Of a stretch of 64,000 bases of DNA, positions 56,699-64,000 are shown piece by piece. Position 1 is the stretch's first letter, and each line of letters begins with the position of its first letter. The position numbers and the translations under genes were made by a program. The notes under the pieces were generated by a model. The model was not told the origin of the DNA, ran no database searches, and saw nothing but the letters and a program-made list of their open reading frames with translations. This DNA is from an uncultured Bacteroidia bacterium (GTDB lineage Bacteria; Bacteroidota; Bacteroidia; Bacteroidales; UBA932), in contig CACYHC010000004.1 in assembly GCA_902774145.1 (NCBI GenBank), forward strand, positions 1 to 64,000. The letters run 5' to 3'.

Positions 56699-58319
56699 GA
56701 TCTACGACCAAGTAAATATGCGAACTGTAACGGCGCTCGTCGCAGAAGGCGGCGAGCGTTTGTTGTATGCGCCGCTTACGGGCGGCGAGAGCGGCGTCGC
56801 GGGGCAGCAAAACGCGAATCCGCGAACTTCCGGCCTGGATGCGGGCAGCGGGTTCGGGGAGCGCTGCCTCGAGCCGGCCGGCCAGCTCGCCCTGGAACCA
56901 GCGCAGCCGCTTCTCGTTTTTGTCGCTGAAGACCACATCCACGATGCGGCTGTACGGCGGCAGGGCGAAGGCGGCGCGTTCCCGGAGTAGCAGGGCGGGC
57001 AGCGCCTCCCCATCGGCAGGGGAGCGCAGGGCCAGAAGCACCGGGTGTTCCGCCTGTGTACACTGGATCAGCAGGGGCGTTTCGCCGGCATCGCGACAGA
57101 GGCCGGAAAGCGCCCGGAAGGCCTTCTCGTCGGTGCGGAAATCCTCCCCTTTGAGCATAAATTCGGCCGCAAGTAGTGCTGTAAGCGCGTATTTGGCAAG
57201 AATCGACGGGGTCGCTTTACGCAGCGGCAGCACCGTCAGCCGCGTCGCCGCCTTGGGGAAAAGCGCCCGCGCTTCGATTTCGATATTGTCCGTATCGTTC
57301 CAGGGCAGGAGCAGCAGCACGCGCTGTTTTGCGTCGAGGGTTTCGCGCATCCGCGCCAACAGTTTCAGCGAAAACGAGCCGTTCATTCCGTTCTTGCCCC
57401 GCTCGGCGACGGTGTCGATGACCTCCGGAACGGCAGCGGGGGCGGCCGGCGCACAGACCTTGCCGTACTTCCCGCTCGCGGCATTGTACGCCGACTCCAT
57501 CGACGGAAAATCGCTGCCCAGCAGGACAGGGGCGCCGAGTTGCCGCGCGAGCCAGACCGCCGCGTCGCGTGCGTGAAAACGCGGGGCCGTCATTTCCCGG
57601 TGGTGCAGGGGCGATTCCTCCGCATCGACGATCACCAGCCCCAGCGTGCTCCAGGGCAGCAGAAGGGCCGAAGGACCGCCGGCGATGAAAACCGGCCCCC
57701 CGGTGCGCACGGCATTCGCAATGTCCCGGCGTTCGGAAGCGCTGGTGCCCGCCGTATAGAGGCGTGCCGCACCTTCCCAGGCTTCGGCGTCCCGTCCCGG
57801 CGCAAGCAGCAGCGCGCTTTTCCCTTCGTCGAGGCATCGGCGTACAAGCGCGGCATACAACTTGTTGCGGCCGCCGCCCTGCAGCAGCACGGGTTTTCCT
57901 TCGTCGAAAAGGGCAAGCAGCGCTTTCAGCGTTTCCTTGGCGGCTGCGTCGAGCCGGGGATGCAGGTCCGCGTCGGCGCTTTGTTTCGTGCGCGCCTTGC
58001 GCAACTCCGCATCGGTGCGCGTCGCGGGATAGGCGCAGTGATAGACTTCGCCCAGCGAACAGAGCGTGTAGTCGGCGAGAAACTGCCAGAAAGCCAGTTC
58101 CTGCGCGCTGACCGGCTCCAGTGCGCGCTCGACGCCGATAATCGGCCGGATGCGGGAGATGTCCACTTCGGGCGTTTCGCTCAGCGCGGCCACGACCGCA
58201 ATATACTCCTTGCCGGAGAAGAGCAGGCGGACCCGCTCTCCGGGAGAAACGGCCTCCGGGGACGCGTAATACGGCATCCAGCCCAGGCGCAGCGGCAATA
58301 TGACCTGAAAGTATACCAT
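56691..58319 (-). CDS. priA: Degenerate PriA-like protein (primosomal protein N' homologue)
   Basis: A 542-residue protein starting at ATG 58319 that follows PriA along its length: the N-terminal barrel (VILPLRLGWMPYYASPE), a middle WH part, and the C-terminus LPPYSRIVDVVFSDKN. But the Walker A site reads GGGRNK (148-153) where PriA has GSGKT, the DEEH box reads DAEE (232-235), no zinc-binding cysteine clusters are present, and the AGRAGR motif is replaced (LCRDAGE). The length is about 200 residues below E. coli PriA (732). The helicase activity should be lost. DNA structure binding and restart-factor loading might remain. The -7 box TACATTTG (58329-58336) lies nine bases before the start. 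Confidence 0.8.
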   Translation of the reverse strand: MVYFQVILPLRLGWMPYYASPEAVSPGERVRLLFSGKEYIAVVAALSETPEVDISRIRPIIGVERALEPVSAQELAFWQFLADYTLCSLGEVYHCAYPATRTDAELRKARTKQSADADLHPRLDAAAKETLKALLALFDEGKPVLLQGGGRNKLYAALVRRCLDEGKSALLLAPGRDAEAWEGAARLYTAGTSASERRDIANAVRTGGPVFIAGGPSALLLPWSTLGLVIVDAEESPLHHREMTAPRFHARDAAVWLARQLGAPVLLGSDFPSMESAYNAASGKYGKVCAPAAPAAVPEVIDTVAERGKNGMNGSFSLKLLARMRETLDAKQRVLLLLPWNDTDNIEIEARALFPKAATRLTVLPLRKATPSILAKYALTALLAAEFMLKGEDFRTDEKAFRALSGLCRDAGETPLLIQCTQAEHPVLLALRSPADGEALPALLLRERAAFALPPYSRIVDVVFSDKNEKRLRWFQGELAGRLEAALPEPAARIQAGSSRIRVLLPRDAALAARKRRIQQTLAAFCDERRYSSHIYLVVDPI

Positions 58320-58328
58320 CGGTTGGGA

Positions 58329-58366
58329 CAAATGTAACAACTTTCTCTGAAAATTTCTTACCTTTG
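58329..58366. promoter_or_regulatory. Divergent promoters of the priA-like gene and glmM
   Basis: Minus strand TACATTTG (58329-58336) and plus strand TACCTTTG (58359-58366). The starts lie nine and five bases beyond the boxes, so both mRNAs would have almost no leader. Neither -33 element is strong. Confidence 0.5.
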
Positions 58367-58371
58367 GGGTT

Positions 58372-59790
58372 ATGACACTCATTAAATCCATCTCGGGCAT
58401 CCGCGGTACGATCGGCGGCCCCGAAGGCCAGGGCCTTACCCCTGCTGACATTGTTAAGTTTACCTACGCCTATTGCGTCTGTCTGAAGGAACGCAAGGCC
58501 CCTGCATCCGGCGGGAAATACAAGGTGGTCGTCGGAAAAGACGCCCGCCTGAGCGGTGAGATGGTGGAGCAGATTGTCTGCGGGACGCTGATAGCCTGCG
58601 GCGTAGATGTCGTCAAATGCGGCTTTGCCAGTACGCCCACGACGGAACTGGCGGTACGCTTCAGCGGCGCCGACGGCGGGATCATCCTCACCGCCAGCCA
58701 CAACCCCCGCCAGTGGAATGCGCTCAAACTCCTCAACGAAGAAGGCGAATTCCTGACGGCGGCCCAGGGCGCGGACATTCTCGCCAAGGCGGAAAGCGGT
58801 GATTTCGATTTCGCTCCCGTCGATGAACTCGGACACATAACGGAACACGATTTTACGGACGAACACATCGACGCGGTGCTGGCGCTCGAGGCGGTAGACG
58901 CCCCGGCCGTGCGCGCCGCCGGTTTCAAGGTGGTGCTGGACGCGATTAATTCCGTCGGCGGTATCATTATGCCGCGCCTGCTGGAGAAACTCGGCGTAGA
59001 GTGCATCTGCCTGAACTGCGACCCTACCGGCGATTTTGCGCACAATCCCGAGCCGCTGCCCGCGAACCTCGTGACGCTGAGCGAGACCGTCGTGCGCGAA
59101 AAGGCGGACCTGGGCATCAGCGTGGATCCGGACGTAGACCGGCTCGCGTTCATCTGCGAGGACGGAAAGCCCTTCGTCGAGGAATATACGCTTGTCAGTG
59201 TGGCGGACTACCTGCTGGAAAGGGCGGTGGCGCAGGGCGTGAAAGACCTGCACACGGTCTCCAACCTATCTTCGAGCCGTGCGCTGCGTGATGTCACTGA
59301 GAAATGGGGCGGCACTTGGCACGCCTCCGCCGTGGGCGAAGTGAATGTCACCACCCTGATGCACCAGGTAGGTGCGCTGATCGGCGGCGAGGGCAACGGC
59401 GGCGTGATTTATCCCGCCTCCCACTACGGCCGCGACGCGATGGTGGGCGTGGCGCTCTTCCTCAGCCAGCTCGCACACAAGAAACTCAGCGTCAGCGCCT
59501 ACAAAAAGACGCTGCCCGCCTATTTCATTGCCAAAAACCGCATCGACCTGAGCGACAGCGCCCTGATCGACCGCATCCTGGAAGCGATGAAACAGCGCTA
59601 TGCCGCCGAGAAACTCAATACCATCGACGGGGTGAAAATCGACTTCGAAGCCGAGCGCAAATGGGTGCACCTGCGCCGCTCCAATACCGAGCCGATTATC
59701 CGCATTTACGCCGAAGCGCCGACCCAGGAAGCCGCCGAGGCCCTCGGCAACGAGGTGGTCGCCTTCGCGCATTCGCTGATGAAGGCCTGA
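58372..59790 (+). CDS. glmM: Phosphoglucosamine mutase / phosphohexomutase
   Basis: A 472-residue alpha-D-phosphohexomutase. The phosphoserine loop is ILTASHNPRQWNALKLLN, the metal loop DPDVDRLAFI, the sugar-binding loop GGEGNGGVIYP, and the C-terminal phosphate-binding loop RRSNTEPIIRIYAE. The start MTLIKSISGIRGTIGG is the usual N-terminus in this family. It converts glucosamine-6-phosphate to glucosamine-1-phosphate for UDP-GlcNAc and cell-wall synthesis. ATG 58372 follows the -7 box by five bases. It is followed four bases on by the DUF1343 gene. Confidence 0.9.
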   Translation: MTLIKSISGIRGTIGGPEGQGLTPADIVKFTYAYCVCLKERKAPASGGKYKVVVGKDARLSGEMVEQIVCGTLIACGVDVVKCGFASTPTTELAVRFSGADGGIILTASHNPRQWNALKLLNEEGEFLTAAQGADILAKAESGDFDFAPVDELGHITEHDFTDEHIDAVLALEAVDAPAVRAAGFKVVLDAINSVGGIIMPRLLEKLGVECICLNCDPTGDFAHNPEPLPANLVTLSETVVREKADLGISVDPDVDRLAFICEDGKPFVEEYTLVSVADYLLERAVAQGVKDLHTVSNLSSSRALRDVTEKWGGTWHASAVGEVNVTTLMHQVGALIGGEGNGGVIYPASHYGRDAMVGVALFLSQLAHKKLSVSAYKKTLPAYFIAKNRIDLSDSALIDRILEAMKQRYAAEKLNTIDGVKIDFEAERKWVHLRRSNTEPIIRIYAEAPTQEAAEALGNEVVAFAHSLMKA

Positions 59791-59794
59791 CGCC

Positions 59795-60841
59795 GTGTTT
59801 TCCTTCCGCACAACGCCGCTGGAGAACCAGCTAGACAAGGCCCTGCGTGATGGCCGGGTGGGCGTTTTCGCCGCCCCCGCGTGCTGGGACCCCCGGCGTG
59901 GGTACACCTGGGAGATTTTCTCGTCGAGGGGCAATCTCGCGGAACTGATGCTGCCGGAAGGGGAGGGGGAAGCGCACATCGACTTTGACCTGGAGCGCAT
60001 CGCCGCGCTGGATGCACTGGTCGTGGAAATCCAGGATACGGGTTCCCGCCATTTCGGCTATACCGGCGACGTGCTCCGGCTGATGTCCGCGCTCGCCACG
60101 CTGCCTGCCGCACCGCCGCTTTATGTCGTGGACCGGCCCAATCCGCTGGGACGCGCCGTGGAGGGGACGCTGCCGGCAGGGGAGAGCGACGTCTTCCTGC
60201 CGAAGGTCGCCCACCGGCACGGCCTGACCCTCGGGGAACTCTGTCTGCTGTATTACGATGAGACCGGCGCCTCCTATCCGCTGCATGTGATTAGTGCGGA
60301 CTGCTCCGCATCGGGCCGCGCCCTGATGAGTTGGGCGGTGCCCCCCGCGGCGGATATTCCCGGGCTGTTTTCGGCCATTATGTATACCGGCGGCGTGCTG
60401 TGGACGGACACCAGCTTGAACCCCGGACTGGGTACCGGGCGGCCTTACGAATACATCGGCGCACCGTTCCTCAAACCTTCGGCGCTGACGCCGCCCGCCC
60501 CCGTCGGGGTGCTGATGCGGCCCTGCAGTTTTGTCCCTTCAGAGGGGCTGTATGCCGGGGAGCGCTGTTTCGGCTATCAGATTCTGCTGACCCCGGAGGT
60601 GCAGTACAAGTCGCTGGGGCACACGCTGGCGCTGATGCGCTTCTTTGCCGAACGCTATTCACAGTTTGCGATCGGCGATGCGCTCTTCACGCGTCTGGCG
60701 GACCCGGTGATGGCGGAGTTCCTTCGCGGAAGCATCGGCGCGGATATCGTGGAGGAGCATATAAAAAGCGAAGAGCAGAAGTGGGTGCGCAAGGCACGCC
60801 GCTTTCTGCTCTACGATGAAGCTCCTTACCGGATTAAATAA
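59795..60841 (+). CDS. DUF1343 (NamZ-like) protein without a signal peptide
   Basis: A 348-residue protein with the DUF1343 pattern: GRVGVFAAPACWDPRRGYTW, VVEIQDTGSRHFGYTGDVL, VVDRPNPLGRAVEGTLPAG, VAHRHGLTLGELCLLY and GLGTGRPYEYIGAPFLK. The family includes NamZ, an exo-beta-N-acetylmuramidase of peptidoglycan recycling. Known members are exported, but this one begins with GTG at 59795 and shows no signal peptide. It is shorter than usual at the N-terminus. It is in one transcript with glmM, which fits amino-sugar or cell-wall metabolism. The activity is inferred. Confidence 0.78.
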   Translation: MFSFRTTPLENQLDKALRDGRVGVFAAPACWDPRRGYTWEIFSSRGNLAELMLPEGEGEAHIDFDLERIAALDALVVEIQDTGSRHFGYTGDVLRLMSALATLPAAPPLYVVDRPNPLGRAVEGTLPAGESDVFLPKVAHRHGLTLGELCLLYYDETGASYPLHVISADCSASGRALMSWAVPPAADIPGLFSAIMYTGGVLWTDTSLNPGLGTGRPYEYIGAPFLKPSALTPPAPVGVLMRPCSFVPSEGLYAGERCFGYQILLTPEVQYKSLGHTLALMRFFAERYSQFAIGDALFTRLADPVMAEFLRGSIGADIVEEHIKSEEQKWVRKARRFLLYDEAPYRIK

Positions 60842-60845
60842 GGAA

Positions 60846-61097
60846 CTACTTCTTCCTGGCCTTGTATCTCTGGTAGAATTGGTCAACACGGCCGGCGGTA
60901 TCGACGATTTTCATCTTGCCGGTGTAGAAGGGATGAGACGTGTTCGAAATCTCAAGCTTCACGAGAGGGTATTCAACGCCGTCAACCACGAGCGTGTCCT
61001 TGGAGGTCGCGCAGCTGCGGGTGATGAAGACGGTCTCGTCTGACATATCCTTGAAAGCTACAAGTCGGTAGGTTTCGGGATGAGTTTGCTTCTTCAT
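60846..61097 (-). CDS. rpmE2: 50S ribosomal protein L31 type B
   Basis: An 83-residue protein of the zinc-independent L31 type B: TYRLVAFKDMSDETVFITRS and the ISNTSHPFYTGK motif, and a basic C-terminus (YQRYKARKK). It lacks the four cysteines of type A L31. It has its own promoter (TTTG-N20-TATCTTTG, 61124-61155) with a 26-base leader. It converges with the DUF1343 gene, four bases apart. Confidence 0.95.
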   Translation of the reverse strand: MKKQTHPETYRLVAFKDMSDETVFITRSCATSKDTLVVDGVEYPLVKLEISNTSHPFYTGKMKIVDTAGRVDQFYQRYKARKK

Positions 61098-61123
61098 TGC
61101 AATGATTTTTTAGAATTCGGGCG

Positions 61124-61170
61124 CAAAGATAAGATTATTTTGGTTAATTCACAAAATATTTCTAACTTTG
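61124..61170. promoter_or_regulatory. Overlapping divergent promoters for L31 and tRNA-Val
   Basis: Minus strand TTTTG (61152-61156 region), 20 bases, TATCTTTG (61124-61131) for L31. Plus strand TTTG (61139-61142), 20 bases, TAACTTTG (61163-61170) for the tRNA. The two overlap, so use of one should limit the other. Confidence 0.6.
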
Positions 61171-61185
61171 TCATCCCAAAACGAA

Positions 61186-61260
61186 GGGACCTTAGCTCAG
61201 TCGGTTCAGAGCGCTTGCTTCACACGCAAGAGGTCGGCAGTTCGAATCTGCCAGGTCCCA
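61186..61260 (+). tRNA. tRNA-Val(CAC)
   Basis: A 75-base cloverleaf: acceptor GGGACCT/AGGTCCC, anticodon stem CTTGC/GCAAG with loop TTCACAC (anticodon CAC), T arm with TTCGAAT. No CCA is encoded. Confidence 0.93.
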
Positions 61261-61267
61261 CTCCCAG

Positions 61268-61292
61268 GCCGGCCGTCAGGTCGGCTTTTTTT
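61268..61292 (+). terminator. Terminator after tRNA-Val
   Basis: GCCGGCC (61268-61274), loop GTCA, GGTCGGC (61279-61285) with one G-U pair, then seven T residues. Confidence 0.75.
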
Positions 61293-61307
61293 GTGGCCCA
61301 GGGTGTA

Positions 61308-62195
61308 TCAGTTCCTCACAAACTTGATCGCGTCCGTGCCCAGGGCGTTGCTGTTCTCGGAGGAGACTTTGAGCGTCATCACCTTGGAGTTGGGATTGTA
61401 GACGCCGGAGAAGGTGGTTTCGGGGATATTGAAGACGGTGCTGGCGCGGGTGGGTACCATAAAGGAAAGATTGCCGCTCCGGTCCGTCTCGGAAAGACCT
61501 TGGAATTGGTATGGCCCGTTCCCGTACATGACGACGGGGACGTTATTCAACGTCATTTCCGAGGCAATGACAAGATTCACCGTAGTGCCTTCAAAGGCAA
61601 GGATGGCAGAAAAGGGAATAATCCCCAGTGCCGTCTTGTCGTTGCTCCACGATGCCGTCCATTTCGTCGCCGGGAACGGATTGGTCTGTGTGGTCACATT
61701 GGTCTCCTTGAGGAAGTGGAGCGTTTTCATGCCAAACGGATTATCCCCGTTTTCGGTGGTTCCGTGGAGGTCCAACACTTCAGAGTCCGGATGGAAAGTT
61801 CCCGTAAAGGTGGTCTCCGAGAGATAAAAATACTGGGAACTGGACTGGAAGGAAAGCGTAAAGGAAACCTGTCCGCTCCCGTCCGGCGTGCCTTCAAAAC
61901 GGTATGCGTTATGCCCATTTAGGACAAGGGGCATTTCATTTGCGCGCATTTCCAGCGAAGTAAAGATCAAGCTCACCAATTCATCTTCGAAGGCAAGGCT
62001 CGCTTTCAAGGGAACCGGAATGCCTGCCATTGAGAAATCCCACGACCCCGACCAAACCGTAGTCGGCAATTGGCACGCGGGGATCTCCGGATCCACCGGC
62101 ACTTCCGGCCCGTCGCCGCCGCCGGGCGTTTCTTTCTTACACGAAGCAGCCAGTACCATCAAGGCTGCCAATGAGAGATAAAGGAACTTTTTCAT
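61308..62195 (-). CDS. Lipoprotein with two tandem beta-rich repeats, unknown function
   Basis: A 295-residue lipoprotein starting at ATG 62195 (lipobox VLAASC) with a Gly/Pro linker and two units of about 120 residues. Each unit begins with a W-S/T-x-S-W core (TVWSGSWDFSMAG, TKWTASWSNDKTA), goes through an ALAFE/AILAFE strand and a SETTFTGTFHPDS / PETTFSGVYNPNS strand, and ends FLKE or FVRN. The units are clearly homologous. No known family is recognised. It is followed by the Dpm1-like gene upstream (four bases), so they share a transcript. Confidence 0.75.
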   Translation of the reverse strand: MKKFLYLSLAALMVLAASCKKETPGGGDGPEVPVDPEIPACQLPTTVWSGSWDFSMAGIPVPLKASLAFEDELVSLIFTSLEMRANEMPLVLNGHNAYRFEGTPDGSGQVSFTLSFQSSSQYFYLSETTFTGTFHPDSEVLDLHGTTENGDNPFGMKTLHFLKETNVTTQTNPFPATKWTASWSNDKTALGIIPFSAILAFEGTTVNLVIASEMTLNNVPVVMYGNGPYQFQGLSETDRSGNLSFMVPTRASTVFNIPETTFSGVYNPNSKVMTLKVSSENSNALGTDAIKFVRN

Positions 62196-62199
62196 AACA

Positions 62200-62919
62200 C
62201 TACTTTTTCTTGAATTTCCGAAACCGGAGGCGGATGACGCCCCAGAAGGCCTCGCCGAAGATGCCGCCGGACATCTTGGAGGTGCCCTCCTTGCGGTTGA
62301 CAAAGATGACCGGCACTTCCGCAATCTTGAAGCCCAAACGCGACGCGGTGTATTTCATTTCAATCTGGAAGCCGTAGCCCTTCATCCGGATCTTGTCCAG
62401 GTCGATGGTTTCCAGCACTTTGCGGCTGTAGCAGAGGAAGCCGGCGGTACTGTCGTAGATGTGGAAGCCCAGCACTTTCCGTACATACACCGATGCAAAA
62501 TACGAAATCAGTATCCGGCCGATGGGCCAGTTCACCACGCTCACGCCGTTGCAGTAGCGCGATCCGATGGCTATATCCGCTCCGCCTTCCGTGCAGGCGG
62601 CGAGCAGGCGGGGCAGGTCGGAGGGCGCGTGGGAAAAGTCCGCGTCCATTTCAAAAATATAGTCGTATCCCTGCGCCAGCCCCCATTTGAAGCCGGTGAT
62701 ATAGGCCGTCCCGAGCCCCAGTTTCCCGCTGCGCTCCAGCAGGTGCAGCCGCCCGGAGAATTCCTCCTGCAGGCCCTTCACCGCGGCCGCCGTCCCGTCG
62801 GGGGAGCCGTCGTCGATAATCAGGATGTCGAAACCTTCTTCCAGCGCCAGTACGGCGCGGATGATTTTCTCAACGTTCTCTATCTCGTTGTATGTAGGGA
62901 TGATAACCAGTTTTTTCAT
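62200..62919 (-). CDS. Polyprenol-phosphate mannosyltransferase-like GT2 glycosyltransferase
   Basis: A 239-residue GT2 enzyme of the Dpm1 type: VIIPTYNEIENVEKIIRAV, DGSPDGTAAAV, the metal-binding EMDADFSHAP, GSRYCNGVSVVNWPIGR and the acceptor-loop EVPVIFVNRKEGTSKMSGG. It has no C-terminal membrane helices. It would transfer a hexose, probably mannose, from a nucleotide sugar to a polyprenyl phosphate at the inner face of the membrane for envelope glycans or protein O-glycosylation. It overlaps the S41 peptidase gene by four bases (ATGA). Confidence 0.9.
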   Translation of the reverse strand: MKKLVIIPTYNEIENVEKIIRAVLALEEGFDILIIDDGSPDGTAAAVKGLQEEFSGRLHLLERSGKLGLGTAYITGFKWGLAQGYDYIFEMDADFSHAPSDLPRLLAACTEGGADIAIGSRYCNGVSVVNWPIGRILISYFASVYVRKVLGFHIYDSTAGFLCYSRKVLETIDLDKIRMKGYGFQIEMKYTASRLGFKIAEVPVIFVNRKEGTSKMSGGIFGEAFWGVIRLRFRKFKKK

Positions 62920-64000
62920 TTCGAAACGGCTTTAAGCATTTCCTCTACGGCGGCCACCAGTTGCGGGTCCTCGCCCCGCACCAGGGCGGCCGGGTCATTC
63001 GCGACCAGCACGTCCGGTTCCAGTTGCATATTCTCCAGGTAGCGGCCTTCCTTGATGCCCCAGGAGCCCACCTGCGGGATGCCGAAGACGAGCGTCGCGT
63101 CAATCTGGCGTTCCCACCACACGGCGGTCATCGTGCCGGGCACGGGCGTGCCGATGAGTTTTCCGATTCCCAGCGTCCTGTACGCGTAGGGGAATCCGCT
63201 GGCGTCGGAGTAGCAGTCCTCGCACATCAGCACGCAGGAAGGCTTCGTCCATTTGTTGAAAGGCTCGGTGCCGATGTATTGTCCGCGGGGCTGGAAGTGC
63301 ACATAGGGCTTGCCGGAGAGGAGGGTGGCGAGGTCGTCGTGCAGCCAGCCGCCGCCGTTGTGCCGGATGTCCACCACCACGGCGTCACAGGTTCGGTAGC
63401 GTCCCAGCAGCTTCGAATACACTTCCCGGAAGCTGGCGGAGTTCATGCCCTCGACGTGCACGTAGCCCACGCGGCCGCCGGAGACTTTTTCCACCAGGGC
63501 CTCGCGGGACCGTACCCAGCGCTTGTAAAGCAGTTCCGCTTCGTCCGCGGCGCCGCCGGGGGTCAGGACGATATCGACGGTCTTACCGCCTTTCTTCACG
63601 CGCAGTTGCGTGCGCTTGCCGCCCAGACCGGCGAATACTTCGTACCAGGAAGCGTCCGCGCCAATCGCCTTGCCGTTCACGGCGAGAATCAGGTCGCCTG
63701 CGCCGATTTCGCCGTCCGCGGTATGCAGCGCGCCTCCGGGCAGCACTTCGGCGATGCGGAGGCCTTTGCCGGCATAGCGCATGTCAAACAGCACGCCGAT
63801 GCGTCCGGGCACCTGTCCCGCGAGCAGCGTCGAACGGTAGTAGTAGCGCGCGCCGGTGTGCGAACCGTTCAGCTCGCCGAGCATTTCGGAAAGCAGCTCC
63901 TGAAAGTCGAAATTGTTGTCGATGTAGGGGAGGAACTGCACGTAGTTGTCGTGGAAGCCCTTCCAGTCGATGCCGTGAATGCCGGGGTCGTAGAATTTCT
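62916..64000 (-). CDS. Tricorn-type S41 peptidase, partial (5' end beyond the window)
   Basis: The reading frame stays open to the window edge, so this is the C-terminal part of a larger protein. The visible 360 or so residues include the FYDPGIHGIDWK lead-in of the tricorn core-1 region, a PDZ domain (about 63560-63830; RIAEVLPGGALHTADGEIG, GDLILAVNGKAIGADA) and the S41 catalytic domain (GGRVGYVHVEGMNS, VVVDIRHNGGGWLHDDL, ECYS-like CEDCYSDASGFPYA with the probable nucleophile Ser). Tricorn-like proteases usually have N-terminal beta-propellers and cut peptides in the periplasm in Bacteroidota. GTG 63941 is only an in-frame codon. Confidence 0.88.
   Translation of the reverse strand, partial: KFYDPGIHGIDWKGFHDNYVQFLPYIDNNFDFQELLSEMLGELNGSHTGARYYYRSTLLAGQVPGRIGVLFDMRYAGKGLRIAEVLPGGALHTADGEIGAGDLILAVNGKAIGADASWYEVFAGLGGKRTQLRVKKGGKTVDIVLTPGGAADEAELLYKRWVRSREALVEKVSGGRVGYVHVEGMNSASFREVYSKLLGRYRTCDAVVVDIRHNGGGWLHDDLATLLSGKPYVHFQPRGQYIGTEPFNKWTKPSCVLMCEDCYSDASGFPYAYRTLGIGKLIGTPVPGTMTAVWWERQIDATLVFGIPQVGSWGIKEGRYLENMQLEPDVLVANDPAALVRGEDPQLVAAVEEMLKAVSK

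Noticed and set aside
57217..59253. A 678-codon minus-strand ORF opposite the priA-like and glmM genes
   Set aside because: It overlaps glmM, which has all four phosphohexomutase motifs, and its product is low-complexity without any domain.
1..64000. CRISPR array, prophage or insertion sequence
   Set aside because: No spaced direct repeats of CRISPR type, no phage structural genes and no transposase-like ORF were seen on either strand.

Overview
The window looks like a chromosomal segment of a gut- or rumen-type Bacteroidales bacterium. Promoters follow the Bacteroidota TTG-N19/20-TAnnTTTG pattern. There is a SusC/SusD polysaccharide-utilisation locus, a propeller-AraC regulator of the HTCS type, many SPI/SPII-exported lipoproteins, a Bacteroidetes-type short SRP RNA and a DUF5723 outer-membrane protein. 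The resident DNA is GC-rich (one 60-base line counted by hand at 27001 has 39 G/C). Species cannot be named from the sequence.

Layout. 0-3 kb: a MerR/GyrI-like regulator, a three-gene split hipBST toxin-antitoxin operon on the minus strand, a broken histidine-kinase tail and two small ORFs. 3-16 kb: a BspA-like surface lipoprotein, the SRP RNA, an esterase lipoprotein, cytidine deaminase, an MscS channel, an MBOAT/SGNH acyl-transfer pair, a candidate orphan small RNA at 12.13 kb, a lipoprotein/DUF5723/membrane-protein operon and tRNA-Cys. 15.6-29.4 kb: one long minus-strand operon of 11 genes. It starts with a large secreted glycosidase-like protein, then an SDR, an IlvD/Edd-type sugar-acid dehydratase, KDPG aldolase, KDG kinase, a short flavoprotein, a DUF1116 (AllG-like) protein, a cupin-MBL fusion and an SLC5 symporter, and ends with an M23 peptidase and trmO. 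This reads as a catabolic route for a sugar acid, but the DUF1116, flavoprotein and cupin-MBL steps fit no pathway I know.

29.45-55.78 kb: a segment of about 26 kb with visibly lower GC (28 of 60 at line 45001). It lies between an intact tRNA-Glu(CTC) gene and a displaced, decayed copy of the 3' part of the same tRNA plus its terminator. I read it as a genomic island whose cargo is a polysaccharide-utilisation locus: two heparinase II/III-like proteins, GH88, GH3, GH26, a SusC/D pair plus a second SusC, three related surface lipoproteins, and a propeller-AraC regulator that lacks the kinase and receiver parts. No integrase is visible. The island's lyases and GH88 would release unsaturated uronates, which could feed the KDG/KDPG enzymes encoded just beyond its left end. 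The last eight codons and stop codon of the left-most island gene lie inside the tRNA remnant.

55.8-64 kb: resident DNA again: an SPFH lipoprotein, a degenerate PriA-like protein, glmM, a DUF1343 (NamZ-like) protein, ribosomal protein L31 type B, tRNA-Val, a two-repeat lipoprotein, a Dpm1-like glycosyltransferase and a tricorn-type S41 peptidase that runs off the window.
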